Assembly (NCBI GenBank): GCA_035542775.1
Contig: DATKKX010000523.1
Span: 1 to 11,211, forward strand
Source: DATKKX01 sp035542775
GTDB lineage: Bacteria; Planctomycetota; Phycisphaerae; UBA1845; UTPLA1
Direction: 5' to 3'
Length of the DNA stretch: 11,211 nt
This document shows positions 1 through 7,095 of the stretch, piece after piece. The notes below the pieces were generated by a model, which did no database searches, had not been told where the DNA came from, and was given only the letters and a program-made list of their open reading frames with translations. The position numbers were made by a program, and so were the translations under genes. Numbering within the stretch: position 1 is the stretch's first letter; each line of letters opens with the position of its first letter.

Positions 1-72
1 AAGGCCGCGGAAAGAAAAGCATCCTCTCCCGAGGAGAAACCGGTACGGACGTCCGCGCCCTCTCCCGCGTAG
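1..72 (+). CDS. Possible C-terminal tail of a gene entering from the left (partial)
   Basis: Reading from base 1 in frame 1 gives 23 residues rich in K, E, S and P, ending in SAPSPA and a TAG stop at 70-72. A GC hairpin starts at the very next base, which fits the end of a transcription unit. A charged, low-complexity tail is common at the C-terminus of RNA-binding proteins and helicases, but nothing here identifies a family. Frames 2 and 3 are also open through this stretch and are rich in arginine, so the frame choice rests mainly on the position of the hairpin. Treat this as tentative. Confidence 0.3.
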   Translation, partial: KAAERKASSPEEKPVRTSAPSPA

Positions 73-94
73 CGTCGGCCGCCCCCGGCCGACG
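73..94. terminator. GC hairpin, possible terminator
   Basis: There is a perfect 9-bp inverted repeat, CGTCGGCCG (73-81) and CGGCCGACG (86-94), with a CCCC loop. It starts directly after the TAG at 70-72. No T-run follows on the + strand, so it is not a classical intrinsic terminator. It could act as a transcription barrier or mRNA-end stabiliser for the upstream gene, and also for minus-strand transcripts running out of the tRNA. Confidence 0.4.
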
Positions 95-197
95 TGGCTC
101 ACGGACCGCTCGCCGCACCACCCGCGAGACCGGAGCCCGCATTACCCCGTCGTAGCCGGGCGACGTTCCGCTAAAGACGAACCGAGGAAATGGCCGC

Positions 198-246
198 CGA
201 TCTTCGGCTGTTGGTCGTCGATTTTCGATTGTGGACTTTCGATTTC
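198..246. repeat. Degenerate 7-base tandem repeat, consensus CGATTTT
   Basis: Seven consecutive 7-base units can be laid out from 198 to 246. Units at 198, 219, 226 and 240 start with CGAT, and the others (205, 212, 233) are diverged. The consensus is about CGATTTT. The tract lies 17 bases beyond the 3' end of the minus-strand tRNA-Leu and shows no coding potential. It resembles the heptameric short tandemly repeated sequences described in cyanobacteria, but the unit sequence is its own. Confidence 0.55.
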
Positions 247-262
247 CGAGGCGGTGGGGTAC

Positions 263-348
<86 letters not shown>

Positions 349-447
349 TGGAGGCTTGGGCTTGCTGGTAAACCTAGCAGGCCGGGGCCGACACGTCAAC
401 AATCCGGTTGTCGCGGAGATCCGGGCGGTGCTGTCGGCTGTAATTGT

Positions 448-453
448 TAGAAT
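448..453 (+). promoter_or_regulatory. Possible -10 element TAGAAT upstream of the two-gene + strand unit
   Basis: TAGAAT, preceded by GT (GTTAGAAT, 446-453), sits about 100 bases before the zinc-ribbon gene and is the best -10 candidate there. The expected -35 position (around 425-430) has no clear match. The same octamer GTTAGAAT recurs at 7167-7174, just before the spermidine-synthase-like gene. The rest of 349-555 shows no convincing gene. Confidence 0.3.
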
Positions 454-555
454 AGAGCTATGGATCGAACCGCGGCGGCATCAATTGCCTGAGCGTCCGC
501 CTGGCCGTGACGCCTGCGCGGCGGATCGTAAAGGCCCGTGTGACCGGAGACCGAC

Positions 556-885
556 ATGGCCGGCAGAAGAGATTGGAAGAGGTGCCCGCACTGCGGTTCG
601 CGGAACGTGAGACTCGCCCGGAGGGACGAAGAGCCGCCCCACCAACTGGTGCTCTACAACTTTCGGAAGTGCCTTGAATGCGGGATCGTCTATCTCCCGA
701 TGTCGAACCGGGCTCATGCGGTGTTTCTGTTCATCTCGGGAAGCCTGTTCGCGACCATGTTCACTTACCGGTACTTGATCAACAGCTCGACGGTGATTGA
801 CCTTGTCCTGGGTGGGCTCGGCGTTTTGTTTGCGTTGGAGATGCTGTGGTCGGGCATTCATGCGCTTCGCCGGCGGGTTGCATGA
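556..885 (+). CDS. Small zinc-ribbon protein with two membrane helices
   Basis: This 109-residue protein of unknown function starts with a basic segment and a CPHC pair (C10, C13), followed 25 residues later by CLEC (C39, C42). This is a typical four-cysteine zinc-ribbon spacing. Two hydrophobic segments follow at about residues 54-74 and 78-102, and the tail is basic (RRR). The likely topology is a cytoplasmic N-terminal zinc ribbon held at the inner membrane by a helical hairpin. The ATG at 556 has GGAG at 546-549, six bases upstream. The next gene begins 46 bases downstream on the same strand, so the two are probably co-transcribed. No family name is recognised. Zinc ribbons of this kind can bind protein or nucleic acid, but that is not shown here. 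Confidence 0.75.
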   Translation: MAGRRDWKRCPHCGSRNVRLARRDEEPPHQLVLYNFRKCLECGIVYLPMSNRAHAVFLFISGSLFATMFTYRYLINSSTVIDLVLGGLGVLFALEMLWSGIHALRRRVA

Positions 886-914
886 GCAAGACATTGGGCA
901 CGAACACTGACCGC

Positions 915-921
915 GAGGAGG
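915..921 (+). promoter_or_regulatory. Strong Shine-Dalgarno GAGGAGG that supports a TTG start
   Basis: GAGGAGG lies 10 bases before the TTG at 932. A nearer ATG at 924 opens only a three-codon frame (ATG CTC AAT TGA) whose stop overlaps the TTG by two bases. The spacing to that ATG (2 bases) is too short for efficient initiation, so TTG 932 is the preferred start. Coupling through the mini-ORF is possible. Confidence 0.6.
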
Positions 922-931
922 ATATGCTCAA

Positions 932-1324
932 TTGAGCCGGTCCAAGCACATACCTGTGGCAGCCGTCATCAAGACGGTGATCATCCTCATCCTCGGTTTC
1001 GGCGTTGCATGGATCGGACTTTTGACTGTACCGCCGCCCGCCGCTTCGACCCGGCTGGGTTTTGCGGCCCGGATCGGCTGGCCGATCGTGCATCTGGCCC
1101 TGGTGTCCGTGCTGGTGCTGTGTGGGGGGCTGATGTTCAGGACGTTGTTCGGCTCGGTTCTGCCTCAGAGCAGAAGCTCACGCAAACGAGGCCGGATCTG
1201 CTGCTGGGTGACGCTGGTACTGGCGCTGTTTTATGCCGGTGCGGTCGTGGCGGTCTCGCGAGATCATGGGAAACCACCGCGGAGCGAGGCGGACAACGCG
1301 TCGCAGGCGCAACCAAAAAAGTAA
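932..1324 (+). CDS. Small membrane protein, unknown function (TTG start)
   Basis: This 130-residue protein has three clear hydrophobic segments at about residues 9-33 (VIKTVIILILGFGVAWIGL), 49-72 and 86-106. The C-terminal tail is charged, rich in K, Q, E and P, and ends in QPKK. There is a proline-rich linker (VPPPAAS) after the first helix and a basic loop (RSSRKRGR) before the third. It probably forms a unit with the upstream zinc-ribbon membrane protein. The start is TTG at 932, chosen for the GAGGAGG at 915-921; the next in-frame start is GTG at 956. No conserved family is recognised. The neighbouring pair could form a small membrane complex, but that is inference. Confidence 0.68.
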   Translation: MSRSKHIPVAAVIKTVIILILGFGVAWIGLLTVPPPAASTRLGFAARIGWPIVHLALVSVLVLCGGLMFRTLFGSVLPQSRSSRKRGRICCWVTLVLALFYAGAVVAVSRDHGKPPRSEADNASQAQPKK

Positions 1325-1325
1325 T

Positions 1326-1362
1326 CGGTGTTGCCGCCCGATCAGTGACGGGACGAACATCG
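1326..1362. terminator. Imperfect hairpin between convergent genes
   Basis: CGGTGTT (1326-1332) pairs with AACATCG (1356-1362) with one G-U pair, and an inner CCCG/CGGG helix closes the loop. It begins two bases after the TAA of the + strand gene and lies 57 bases beyond the end of the minus-strand glycosyltransferase. There is no T-run on either side. It is a weak candidate for a shared transcription end. Confidence 0.3.
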
Positions 1363-1418
1363 GCTGCATGCTCCGTCCTTGGCGAGGCGGGCAAGAAACA
1401 CCGGTGCCGCCATGTCCT

Positions 1419-2942
1419 TCATTTTTCCCTGGGTCGGTGCGCGCCAGCGTCGTGCTTCTGGGGTGAGAGCGTAAGGAGGGCAGCGGCCGCGGCGGCGGCG
1501 CCCAATAGCGCGAGGATGGTGCAGGTCCATTCGAGATCCAGGCTTTTCATCCGGTTTTGCCGGTAATCCGCTTGCCGCGAACGGATGACATCTTCGAGGC
1601 TGGGCAGCTTCTGCTCCGGGTGGGCGGCGGCCCGGGCTTGCAGTTCGGCGTATCGCCTGGTCGTCTCGTCGGCAATCTGTGATGTCTGTCCCGGCGACGA
1701 TTTGAGCCACAGCGGCCAACTCATCTGGGCCATCACGACAATCGCCAGTGCCACCAGGCCCGGCCAAACGCGGCGGGACATCGCGGTGGCGATGGCCAGA
1801 AACGGCAGCGTGAGGATCAGATATCGCTCGTGGACCCGCGTCGGCAGCATCACGAAGGCCAGCAGGGCGAGGCCGGTCCAGGGGATCAGGCCTCGCATGT
1901 CGCGGCGCCATCGCCAAATAACGAGGAGAAAGCCGGCCAGGAGACCGACCGCCAGGAAAATGTCGCCCCATCGCGCTTTCGACAAGCCCAGCCAGGTTTG
2001 CGTGGCGTCCGTGGAGTCGCTGATGAGCACATCGAGGTACCAGATGTTGAAGGCCTTCAGGGTGGTGAAGTTCGCATAGGCGGAGGAGAAGTTTTCCTGA
2101 TAGCTCACGCGAAACCAGGCCCAGCCGCTGTGGGCCAGGAAGGGCGCAGCACCGATGAACAGCACCAGCGCGGCCATGACCGCGCCCGCGAGTACCCGCC
2201 GCGGCGGTCGCGTCATCAGAATGGCCAGGCACCACACCGGGAGGAGAAGCACTCCCTGGGGCTTGAGGCCCAGGGCGATGCCCCAGAGTACGCCTGCCAA
2301 CAGCCAACGCTGTCGCAGCATGGCGTACAACATCCAAACGGCGGGCGCCAGGAAGATGGTGTCAGTCTGGCCCCATATTACGGAGTCCCACCAGAAGGGC
2401 GGAGCCAGGAGCATCAGAGCATAGGTCCATCGCCCGGGCGCTCCCGGCCGCAGCAGTGACACCACTGCCGCGCATCCGGCCGCCAGCAAAATGTCTGAGA
2501 GCATGGCCCAGCCGCAAAACAGGAAACGGGACGTAATCGTGTTGATCAGCCGGTCGGCGCTGACCGCGCGGAAGATCAGACCGGAGCCGTACAACAAGTA
2601 CGTCGCCAGCGGCGGATAGTTGCACACGCGATCCATGGCCCGCTGGGTGATGACCGCCCCACGCTCGCCCGGAACGCGCATGTCGTGCCGCGGCGGCGGT
2701 TTGTCGTACAGGGTCAGGATGCCTTCGTCAGTGGCCTGGATGCCCCAGCGGACATAATCGTCGTGATCACTATGGTAGATCGAGCCGGGCGTGGCCAGGA
2801 TCAGGATGATTCGCAGGAGCAGGGCCGCTGCGGCCCAAGCGATCCAGAAGCGAGGGCGGCTGCCGAACCACGCGCGGCCAAGAGCAGGACCTGTCTCTGC
2901 GACCTTGGATGAGTTCGCCTCGCGTCGTCGCTTGCGTGTCAT
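1419..2942 (-). CDS. GT-C type integral membrane glycosyltransferase
   Basis: This 507-residue protein has about ten to twelve membrane helices and the layout of GT-C enzymes (GT39/GT87-like), which move a sugar from a lipid-phosphate donor on the outer face of the inner membrane. The first large loop after helix 1 carries the acidic motif SDHDDY (58-63), where GT-C enzymes place the catalytic Asp. NYPPLATYLL (108-117), VIWGQTDT (188-195), LKPQG (226-230) and RVHERYL (369-375) match motifs typical of bacterial GT-C mannosyltransferase-like proteins. The N-terminus is basic (MTRKRRR). A soluble segment at about 415-468 precedes a last helix rich in alanine (474-491). The ATG overlaps the stop of the upstream gene (ATGA, 2942-2939), and GGAAGGAA lies just before it. 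Donor, acceptor and linkage cannot be told from sequence. Confidence 0.85.
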   Translation of the reverse strand: MTRKRRREANSSKVAETGPALGRAWFGSRPRFWIAWAAAALLLRIILILATPGSIYHSDHDDYVRWGIQATDEGILTLYDKPPPRHDMRVPGERGAVITQRAMDRVCNYPPLATYLLYGSGLIFRAVSADRLINTITSRFLFCGWAMLSDILLAAGCAAVVSLLRPGAPGRWTYALMLLAPPFWWDSVIWGQTDTIFLAPAVWMLYAMLRQRWLLAGVLWGIALGLKPQGVLLLPVWCLAILMTRPPRRVLAGAVMAALVLFIGAAPFLAHSGWAWFRVSYQENFSSAYANFTTLKAFNIWYLDVLISDSTDATQTWLGLSKARWGDIFLAVGLLAGFLLVIWRWRRDMRGLIPWTGLALLAFVMLPTRVHERYLILTLPFLAIATAMSRRVWPGLVALAIVVMAQMSWPLWLKSSPGQTSQIADETTRRYAELQARAAAHPEQKLPSLEDVIRSRQADYRQNRMKSLDLEWTCTILALLGAAAAAAALLTLSPQKHDAGAHRPREK

Positions 2943-3301
2943 GGTGTCTTCCTTCCCTCAGCCCTGGGCTCCAGATGAAACCGGTGGAGCATTCGATGGA
3001 GCAGAGGCGAGAAGAGGACGCCGGCGACGGTCAGGAAGACGAATCCGGAAAACAGCGCGTACAGCGAGGCGAAGATCTTCGCAGCGGCATTGTGCAGCTC
3101 GCTCACCGGACCCATGCCCGCCAGGATCATCGCCGCGTTGAGCTGGGCATCGATCCAGGGGAGATTATCCAGGTGATGGTAGCCGATCGCGCCGACGGCC
3201 CAGGCGATGATGATAATGCCGACGGCAATGGCACCCGAGCGTGCCACCCGGCGGACGAAAGCTATACGCGGCAGTAACGGTTGCTTGCGATGTTCGAACA
3301 T
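2939..3301 (-). CDS. Small TM-loop-TM membrane protein, K+ channel pore-like
   Basis: This 120-residue protein has helix 1 at about residues 23-42. An amphipathic re-entrant-like segment at 48-65 (PWIDAQLNAAMILAGMGP) follows, then helix 2 at about 78-101 and a basic, histidine-rich tail (HRMLHRFHLE). The order helix, pore helix, glycine-rich turn, helix matches two-helix potassium channels, with GMGP (62-65) where the filter GYGD would be. The filter is therefore not canonical and ion selectivity is unknown. I believe similar short proteins with the GMGP and LHRFHLE features occur as uncharacterised ORFs in other bacteria, but I could not check this. The ATG at 3301 has AGGAG (3313-3309) seven bases upstream. 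It is the first gene of an operon with the glycosyltransferase through a 4-base ATGA overlap, so the two are likely made in step. Confidence 0.78.
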   Translation of the reverse strand: MFEHRKQPLLPRIAFVRRVARSGAIAVGIIIIAWAVGAIGYHHLDNLPWIDAQLNAAMILAGMGPVSELHNAAAKIFASLYALFSGFVFLTVAGVLFSPLLHRMLHRFHLEPRAEGRKTP

Positions 3302-3468
3302 TTCGGCACTCCTGCCCAGTGCAAGACCCTACCCCGATGAAGACCACCGAACGTTAACGCACCATCCTCCGCACACGCGGGTGTTCGCCTTTGAAACGAG
3401 AACGAGCTTCGCAGCCTGCCCATGCGGTTCGGTCGGGGAAATACGCCTCCCCGCCAAGTCGGATTAGC
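3302..3468. other. Divergent intergenic region with palindromes
   Basis: This gap separates the divergent membrane-protein operon (leftward) and the peptidase gene (rightward). It contains the perfect 8-bp palindrome CGTTAACG (3352-3359). It also has a 6-bp inverted repeat, CGGGGA (3434-3439) with TCCCCG (3448-3453), around an 8-base loop. Either could be an operator or an mRNA hairpin. No convincing leftward promoter could be placed. Confidence 0.35.
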
Positions 3469-3497
3469 TTTACTCGAACAGTCTGCAGTTGTACAAT
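3469..3497 (+). promoter_or_regulatory. Sigma70-like promoter for the M1 peptidase gene
   Basis: TTTACT (3469-3474, four of six matches to TTGACA) and TACAAT (3492-3497, five of six to TATAAT) are separated by 17 bases, the optimal spacing. Transcription would start near 3504, leaving an untranslated leader of about 125 bases before ATG 3630. The leader contains G- and C-runs (3545-3585) that may fold. Confidence 0.6.
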
Positions 3498-3615
3498 AAC
3501 AAACGGGCGAGAGTGTATCTTCCGGTCGCTGCGACGGGCCGCGCCCGATGGGGAGGGTCCCCGGGGGAGTTCGGGGGAAAGCACCGCCCACCTTCAGAAG
3601 ACCTAATCCGCCGAG

Positions 3616-3621
3616 AGGAGG
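3616..3621 (+). promoter_or_regulatory. Shine-Dalgarno AGGAGG that sets the peptidase start
   Basis: AGGAGG is eight bases upstream of ATG 3630. It selects this ATG over the in-frame TTG at 3489, which overlaps the promoter and would place non-conserved residues before the signal peptide. A second ATG directly follows at 3633 and could also be used. Confidence 0.75.
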
Positions 3622-3629
3622 GGAGTAAC

Positions 3630-5969
3630 ATGATGTCGAATCGTCTCTTGGGCCGACGGTCCGCTGTGGTTTTCCTGGCACTTATCTGGGGCTTTTCGCT
3701 CCCAGTGGTGGTTGCTTTTGCCGATCCGCCGGGCGTCTTCTGCCATGACACGCCGACGGCCCCTTGCGGCAAGGCATGGGCCATGATGGCACAGCAAGCG
3801 GCCCAGGAAGCCCTCACCGAGGAGCAGGCCCTTGACGCCGGTCCCCGTGAGGCCTCCACCGATACCGATCTGCTCCATTGCACCGCGGAAATCGAGATCA
3901 TGCCCGGTCAGACGCCGAATCTCTCCGGCACGAACACGATGACCATCCAGAGCAAGGCCAGCGCTCTGACGCAGTTCACCTTCCGCCTGCGTTACCAGTA
4001 CACGATCACCAGCGCCCTGATCAACGGCACCACGCCGGTCAGCATAACAACCGTGCCCAATACGACCCGCGTTGCCACGCTGGATCGGGCCTACGGGATG
4101 AACGAGATCTTCACGTTGACCATTGCGTACAACGGGACGGCATACTCCACGGGCTTTGGTTCGATCGAGTTCACCACGCACGGCGGGGCAAACATCGTTA
4201 CCACCCTGAGCGAGCCGTACTATGCCTACACCTGGTGGCCGGTCAAAGACGGCGACGTGTACGCGGCCGGCGACAACGGCGACAAGTTCACCCTGGAGAT
4301 GGCGATCATCTCCCCCAGCACGATGACGACCGCCTCGAACGGGACCCTGCAGGGCGTCGACCCGCTGAGCGGCGGCCGCCACCGCACCCGCTGGGCGACC
4401 AGCCATCCGCTGTCCACTTACCTGACCTTCTTCTCCTCGACGAACTACAACACGTGGTCACTGGACTACAGCAAGCTGGCGGGCGGAACCATGCCGGTGT
4501 TGTTCTACATTTATCCCGAGGATGACAACCCCAGCAACCGCAACGCGTGGGGGCAGGCCGTGCAGATGATCACGACGCTGCGCGACCTGTACGGCGAATA
4601 TCCCTGGGTGGATGAGAAGTACGGCATCTATGAATTCCCGTTTGGCGGCGGAATGGAGCACCAGACGTTCACCGGCGAGGGGACATTCGACGAGAGCGTC
4701 ACGGTCCACGAGTTGGGCCATCAGTGGTGGGGCGACATGGTCACCTGCAAGACCTGGAACCACATCTGGCTGAACGAGGGATTCGCCACTTACACCGAAG
4801 CACTGTGGGCCGAGCACAAGCCGGGCAGCAGCGGCCTGCCGGATCTGAAGAGCGCCATGGCGGCCATAAAATACACCGGCGCCGGCAGTGTCTATGTGAC
4901 CGACAGCGAACTCAGCAGTGTCTACAGCATCTTTGACACCAGCACCACCTACGACAAGGGCGGCTGGGTGCTGCACATGCTGCGGCACGTGCTCGGCGAC
5001 ACCAACTTCTTCAACAGCCTGGCGGCCTATCGAGCCGCGTTCTTCTGCAGCGCCGCAACCACCGAGGATTTTCAGGCGGTCTGCGAAGCCGTCTCCGGCA
5101 AGAGTCTCAACTACTTCTTCCAGGAGTGGATCTATGGCGAGCGCGCCCCCGCGTACGCCTACGGCTGGCAGTCGTTGTCGGTCGCCGGTCAGAACTACCT
5201 GGCCCTCTACATCGACCAGACCCAATCGGCGTCCTACCAGCGCTTCAGCATGCCGATCGATGTCAGGATCAACGGAACGAACTACACGGTGTTTAACAGT
5301 CACGATCCCGAGAACTTCGTAATTCCCATCCCCGCTCCAGCGACCACCGTAACGTTGGACCCGGACGATTGGGTCCTGAACAGCAGCAAGACCACGACGA
5401 CGTATGTGCCCGGCCCGCCCAGGATCGCGCAGGCCTCGCCTTTGCCAGGCACGGTCCTGCCTTGCGGCACGCTGCTGCATGCGGTCACGATCACGTTCCA
5501 CACCAACGTCACCACGTCCGCCGGGCAGTACACGCTGGTCGGGGCGACGACCGGACCGCGGCCGGTGAGCTTCTCCTACAACAGCACGACCAACACCACG
5601 ACGCTGACCAGCGCCATCGCTCTTTCGCCGGATACCTACACGCTGACGGTCAGCGACGCGGTGACGGCGGTGAACAGCGGCATGGCCCTGGACGGGGAGA
5701 TCGCGGATCCGAACAGCCCCGCCTCACTGCCATCGGGCAACGGCGTGGCCGGGGGCAGCGCGGTGATGAGGTTCACGATCGCAGCCCGGCCGGCGGCGGA
5801 CATCAACGGCGACTGCGTCCGCAACGCGACCGACGTGAACCTGTTCGTGAACGTTCTGCTCGGCATCGAGCACGGCGTAAGCTATGTCGCCAACAGCGAC
5901 CTCGACGGCAACGGCACGGTCGATGCCCGCGACATCCAGCCGTTCGTCACCGCGTACCTGCAGCCGTGA
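3630..5969 (+). CDS. Secreted M1 family zinc aminopeptidase with C-terminal dockerin
   Basis: This 779-residue secreted metallopeptidase has a signal peptide at residues 1 to about 31 (RRSAVVFLALIWGFSLPVVVAFA, likely cut after AFA). A beta-rich M1 N-terminal domain follows, including YTWWPVKDGD, which is typical of bacterial M1 enzymes. The exopeptidase motif is GGMEHQ (340-345), where classical enzymes have GAMEN. The zinc site is HELGH (360-364) with E383 in NEGFATY, exactly the HEXXH-18-E spacing of M1. Y441 in TYDKGG matches the catalytic tyrosine. After about residue 593 comes an Ig-like region (SbsA/Big_5-like: SPLPGTVLPCG...YTLTVSDAV). Residues 724-776 form a type I dockerin with two calcium loops (DINGDCVRNATD and DLDGNGTVDARD). 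It should release N-terminal residues from peptides outside the cytoplasm, and the dockerin suggests attachment to a cohesin or surface partner. No partner gene is visible. Confidence 0.93.
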   Translation: MMSNRLLGRRSAVVFLALIWGFSLPVVVAFADPPGVFCHDTPTAPCGKAWAMMAQQAAQEALTEEQALDAGPREASTDTDLLHCTAEIEIMPGQTPNLSGTNTMTIQSKASALTQFTFRLRYQYTITSALINGTTPVSITTVPNTTRVATLDRAYGMNEIFTLTIAYNGTAYSTGFGSIEFTTHGGANIVTTLSEPYYAYTWWPVKDGDVYAAGDNGDKFTLEMAIISPSTMTTASNGTLQGVDPLSGGRHRTRWATSHPLSTYLTFFSSTNYNTWSLDYSKLAGGTMPVLFYIYPEDDNPSNRNAWGQAVQMITTLRDLYGEYPWVDEKYGIYEFPFGGGMEHQTFTGEGTFDESVTVHELGHQWWGDMVTCKTWNHIWLNEGFATYTEALWAEHKPGSSGLPDLKSAMAAIKYTGAGSVYVTDSELSSVYSIFDTSTTYDKGGWVLHMLRHVLGDTNFFNSLAAYRAAFFCSAATTEDFQAVCEAVSGKSLNYFFQEWIYGERAPAYAYGWQSLSVAGQNYLALYIDQTQSASYQRFSMPIDVRINGTNYTVFNSHDPENFVIPIPAPATTVTLDPDDWVLNSSKTTTTYVPGPPRIAQASPLPGTVLPCGTLLHAVTITFHTNVTTSAGQYTLVGATTGPRPVSFSYNSTTNTTTLTSAIALSPDTYTLTVSDAVTAVNSGMALDGEIADPNSPASLPSGNGVAGGSAVMRFTIAARPAADINGDCVRNATDVNLFVNVLLGIEHGVSYVANSDLDGNGTVDARDIQPFVTAYLQP

Positions 5970-6269
5970 TGCCGAACCGCACAAAAGGCACGTTTCCGAG
6001 GTCTAGTATATCAAGATAGATCCAACGGAGCAGGCATTCGCGCCGTCGCGGGGCGGTTCTGCAGAGCAGGTATCGTGATCGCGGCGCCCTTCATGTCGGA
6101 ATAGAACAGCGCACGCGCGGCCACAGAGTCTCACTACGGCTTAGTACCGCGCAAGGAGAGACAGCCTGAGGAGCTATTTTCTGAATAAGTAACGGCCTCG
6201 GGTTGCAGCGGCACAGCATCCTGGTCTATCCTTCCGGCCCGGCGTGAGTGTTTCGGGGCAGGAGAGCAG
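5970..6269. other. 300-base gap between peptidase and methyltransferase genes
   Basis: No gene or RNA was recognised here, and no clear terminator follows the peptidase. The only candidate signal is a weak promoter at 6203-6232: TTGCAG, 18 bases, then TATCCT, which would start transcription about 30 bases before the methyltransferase ATG. The stretch around 6003-6023 is locally AT-rich but carries no recognisable motif. Confidence 0.3.
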
Positions 6270-7067
6270 ATGGCCAAGTACAGCGCGAGGACGGCGGACA
6301 AGCATGAGTTGTATCAGGTCGCTGTGCAGTCGCCCAAGGAGGAGGCGGCGTTTATTGATCGCATCTATCAGAAAGCCTACGGTCGCCGACCGACGCTCTT
6401 CCGCGAGGACTTCTGCGGGACGGCGTTGATCTCGTGCGCGTGGGTCCGGCTGCGGCGTGAGAATCACGCCTACGGAGTGGATCTGCACCAACCGACGCTG
6501 GATTGGGGGAAGGATCGCAACGTCAGCTGGCTGGCGGCCCACGCTGCCGCCCGGGTGCACCTGATCAACGACAATGTCGTGAACATCCGTGAGCCGAAGG
6601 TGCATGCGGTGGGGGCGTTCAACTTCAGCTACTACATCTTCAAGCAACTCGACCAGTTGGTGGGCTATTTCAAGGGCGTCAGGGAATCGCTGCACGAGGA
6701 GGGGCTCTTCGTACTGGACGCCTACGGCGGCTACGAGGCCCAGCAAGTGATGAAAGAGGTGACGAGATACCCAGGGTTCACCTACATCTGGGACCAGAGC
6801 GAATATGATCCCATCAGCGATCACACGGTGTGCCACATCCACTTCAAGTTTCCCGACGGCACGATGTTGCGGAATGCTTTCTCTTATGATTGGCGGCTGT
6901 GGACGCTGGCGGGCATCCGCGACGCCCTGCATCTGGCCGGCTTCAGATCGACGGAGGTCTATTGGGAGGGGACCAACCGGCACGGCGGCGGCAATGGTGT
7001 TTATCGCAAGCGCAAGAAAGTGGAGAACTTCGCAGCCTGGAACGCATACACCGTCGCGAGGCCGTGA
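6270..7067 (+). CDS. Class I SAM-dependent methyltransferase
   Basis: This 265-residue protein has a Rossmann-type methyltransferase core. Motif I is the unusual REDFCGTA (45-52), followed by the acidic-tip motif YGVDLHQPTLDWG (68-80), where D71 should bind the ribose of SAM. FNFSYYIFK (117-125) is the motif IV region, and LDAYGG (149-154) the later strand. The C-terminal third (WDQSEYDPISDH, FSYDWRLWTLAGI, VYWEGTN) looks strongly constrained and may shape the acceptor site. The overall pattern matches a family of class I methyltransferases that I recall as widespread but without an assigned substrate. AGGAG at 6260-6264 lies five bases before the ATG. It is followed 115 bases later by the spermidine-synthase-like membrane gene on the same strand, which hints at a shared role. 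The acceptor is not predictable. Confidence 0.88.
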   Translation: MAKYSARTADKHELYQVAVQSPKEEAAFIDRIYQKAYGRRPTLFREDFCGTALISCAWVRLRRENHAYGVDLHQPTLDWGKDRNVSWLAAHAAARVHLINDNVVNIREPKVHAVGAFNFSYYIFKQLDQLVGYFKGVRESLHEEGLFVLDAYGGYEAQQVMKEVTRYPGFTYIWDQSEYDPISDHTVCHIHFKFPDGTMLRNAFSYDWRLWTLAGIRDALHLAGFRSTEVYWEGTNRHGGGNGVYRKRKKVENFAAWNAYTVARP

Positions 7068-7071
7068 CGTG

Positions 7072-7095
7072 GAGAGAGCGACAAGGAGACACCGA
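7072..7095. repeat. Short octamer-like tract after the methyltransferase gene
   Basis: Three 8-base units starting with GA (at 7072, 7080 and 7088) follow a loose pattern GACANSGA, with the first unit diverged. They lie five bases after the stop of the methyltransferase gene. The tract is short and could be chance. Confidence 0.25.

Noticed and set aside
148..165. CGTCG/CGACG hairpin in the left intergenic region
   Set aside because: A 5-bp stem with an 8-base loop is expected by chance in DNA of this GC content, and no gene end is next to it.
460..492. Ten-codon frame (MDRTAAASIA) after the GTTAGAAT motif at 446-453
   Set aside because: It could be a leader peptide, but nothing attenuator-like follows, there is no codon bias signal, and a frame this short arises readily by chance.
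356..610. 84-residue + strand open frame starting at TTG 356
   Set aside because: It begins just after the tRNA and runs into the zinc-ribbon gene in another frame. It has no ribosome-binding site and an arginine-rich composition typical of a GC-rich shadow frame.
1342..2337. 331-residue minus-strand frame overlapping the glycosyltransferase in another frame
   Set aside because: It is a same-strand shadow of the GT-C gene. The 507-residue frame has helices, the HERYL motif and a coupled start.
3489..3629. In-frame upstream extension of the peptidase from TTG 3489
   Set aside because: The TTG overlaps the likely -10 element, lacks a ribosome-binding site and would bury the signal peptide. 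AGGAGG before ATG 3630 gives a better start.
3603..4406. 267-residue minus-strand frame opposite the peptidase
   Set aside because: It is antisense to a gene with signal peptide and M1 features. Its composition is R/G/A-rich without any recognisable domain.
4458..5501. 347-residue minus-strand frame opposite the peptidase
   Set aside because: It lies opposite the zinc site and downstream domain of a clear M1 enzyme. It is a mirror frame of GC-rich codons with no start signal.
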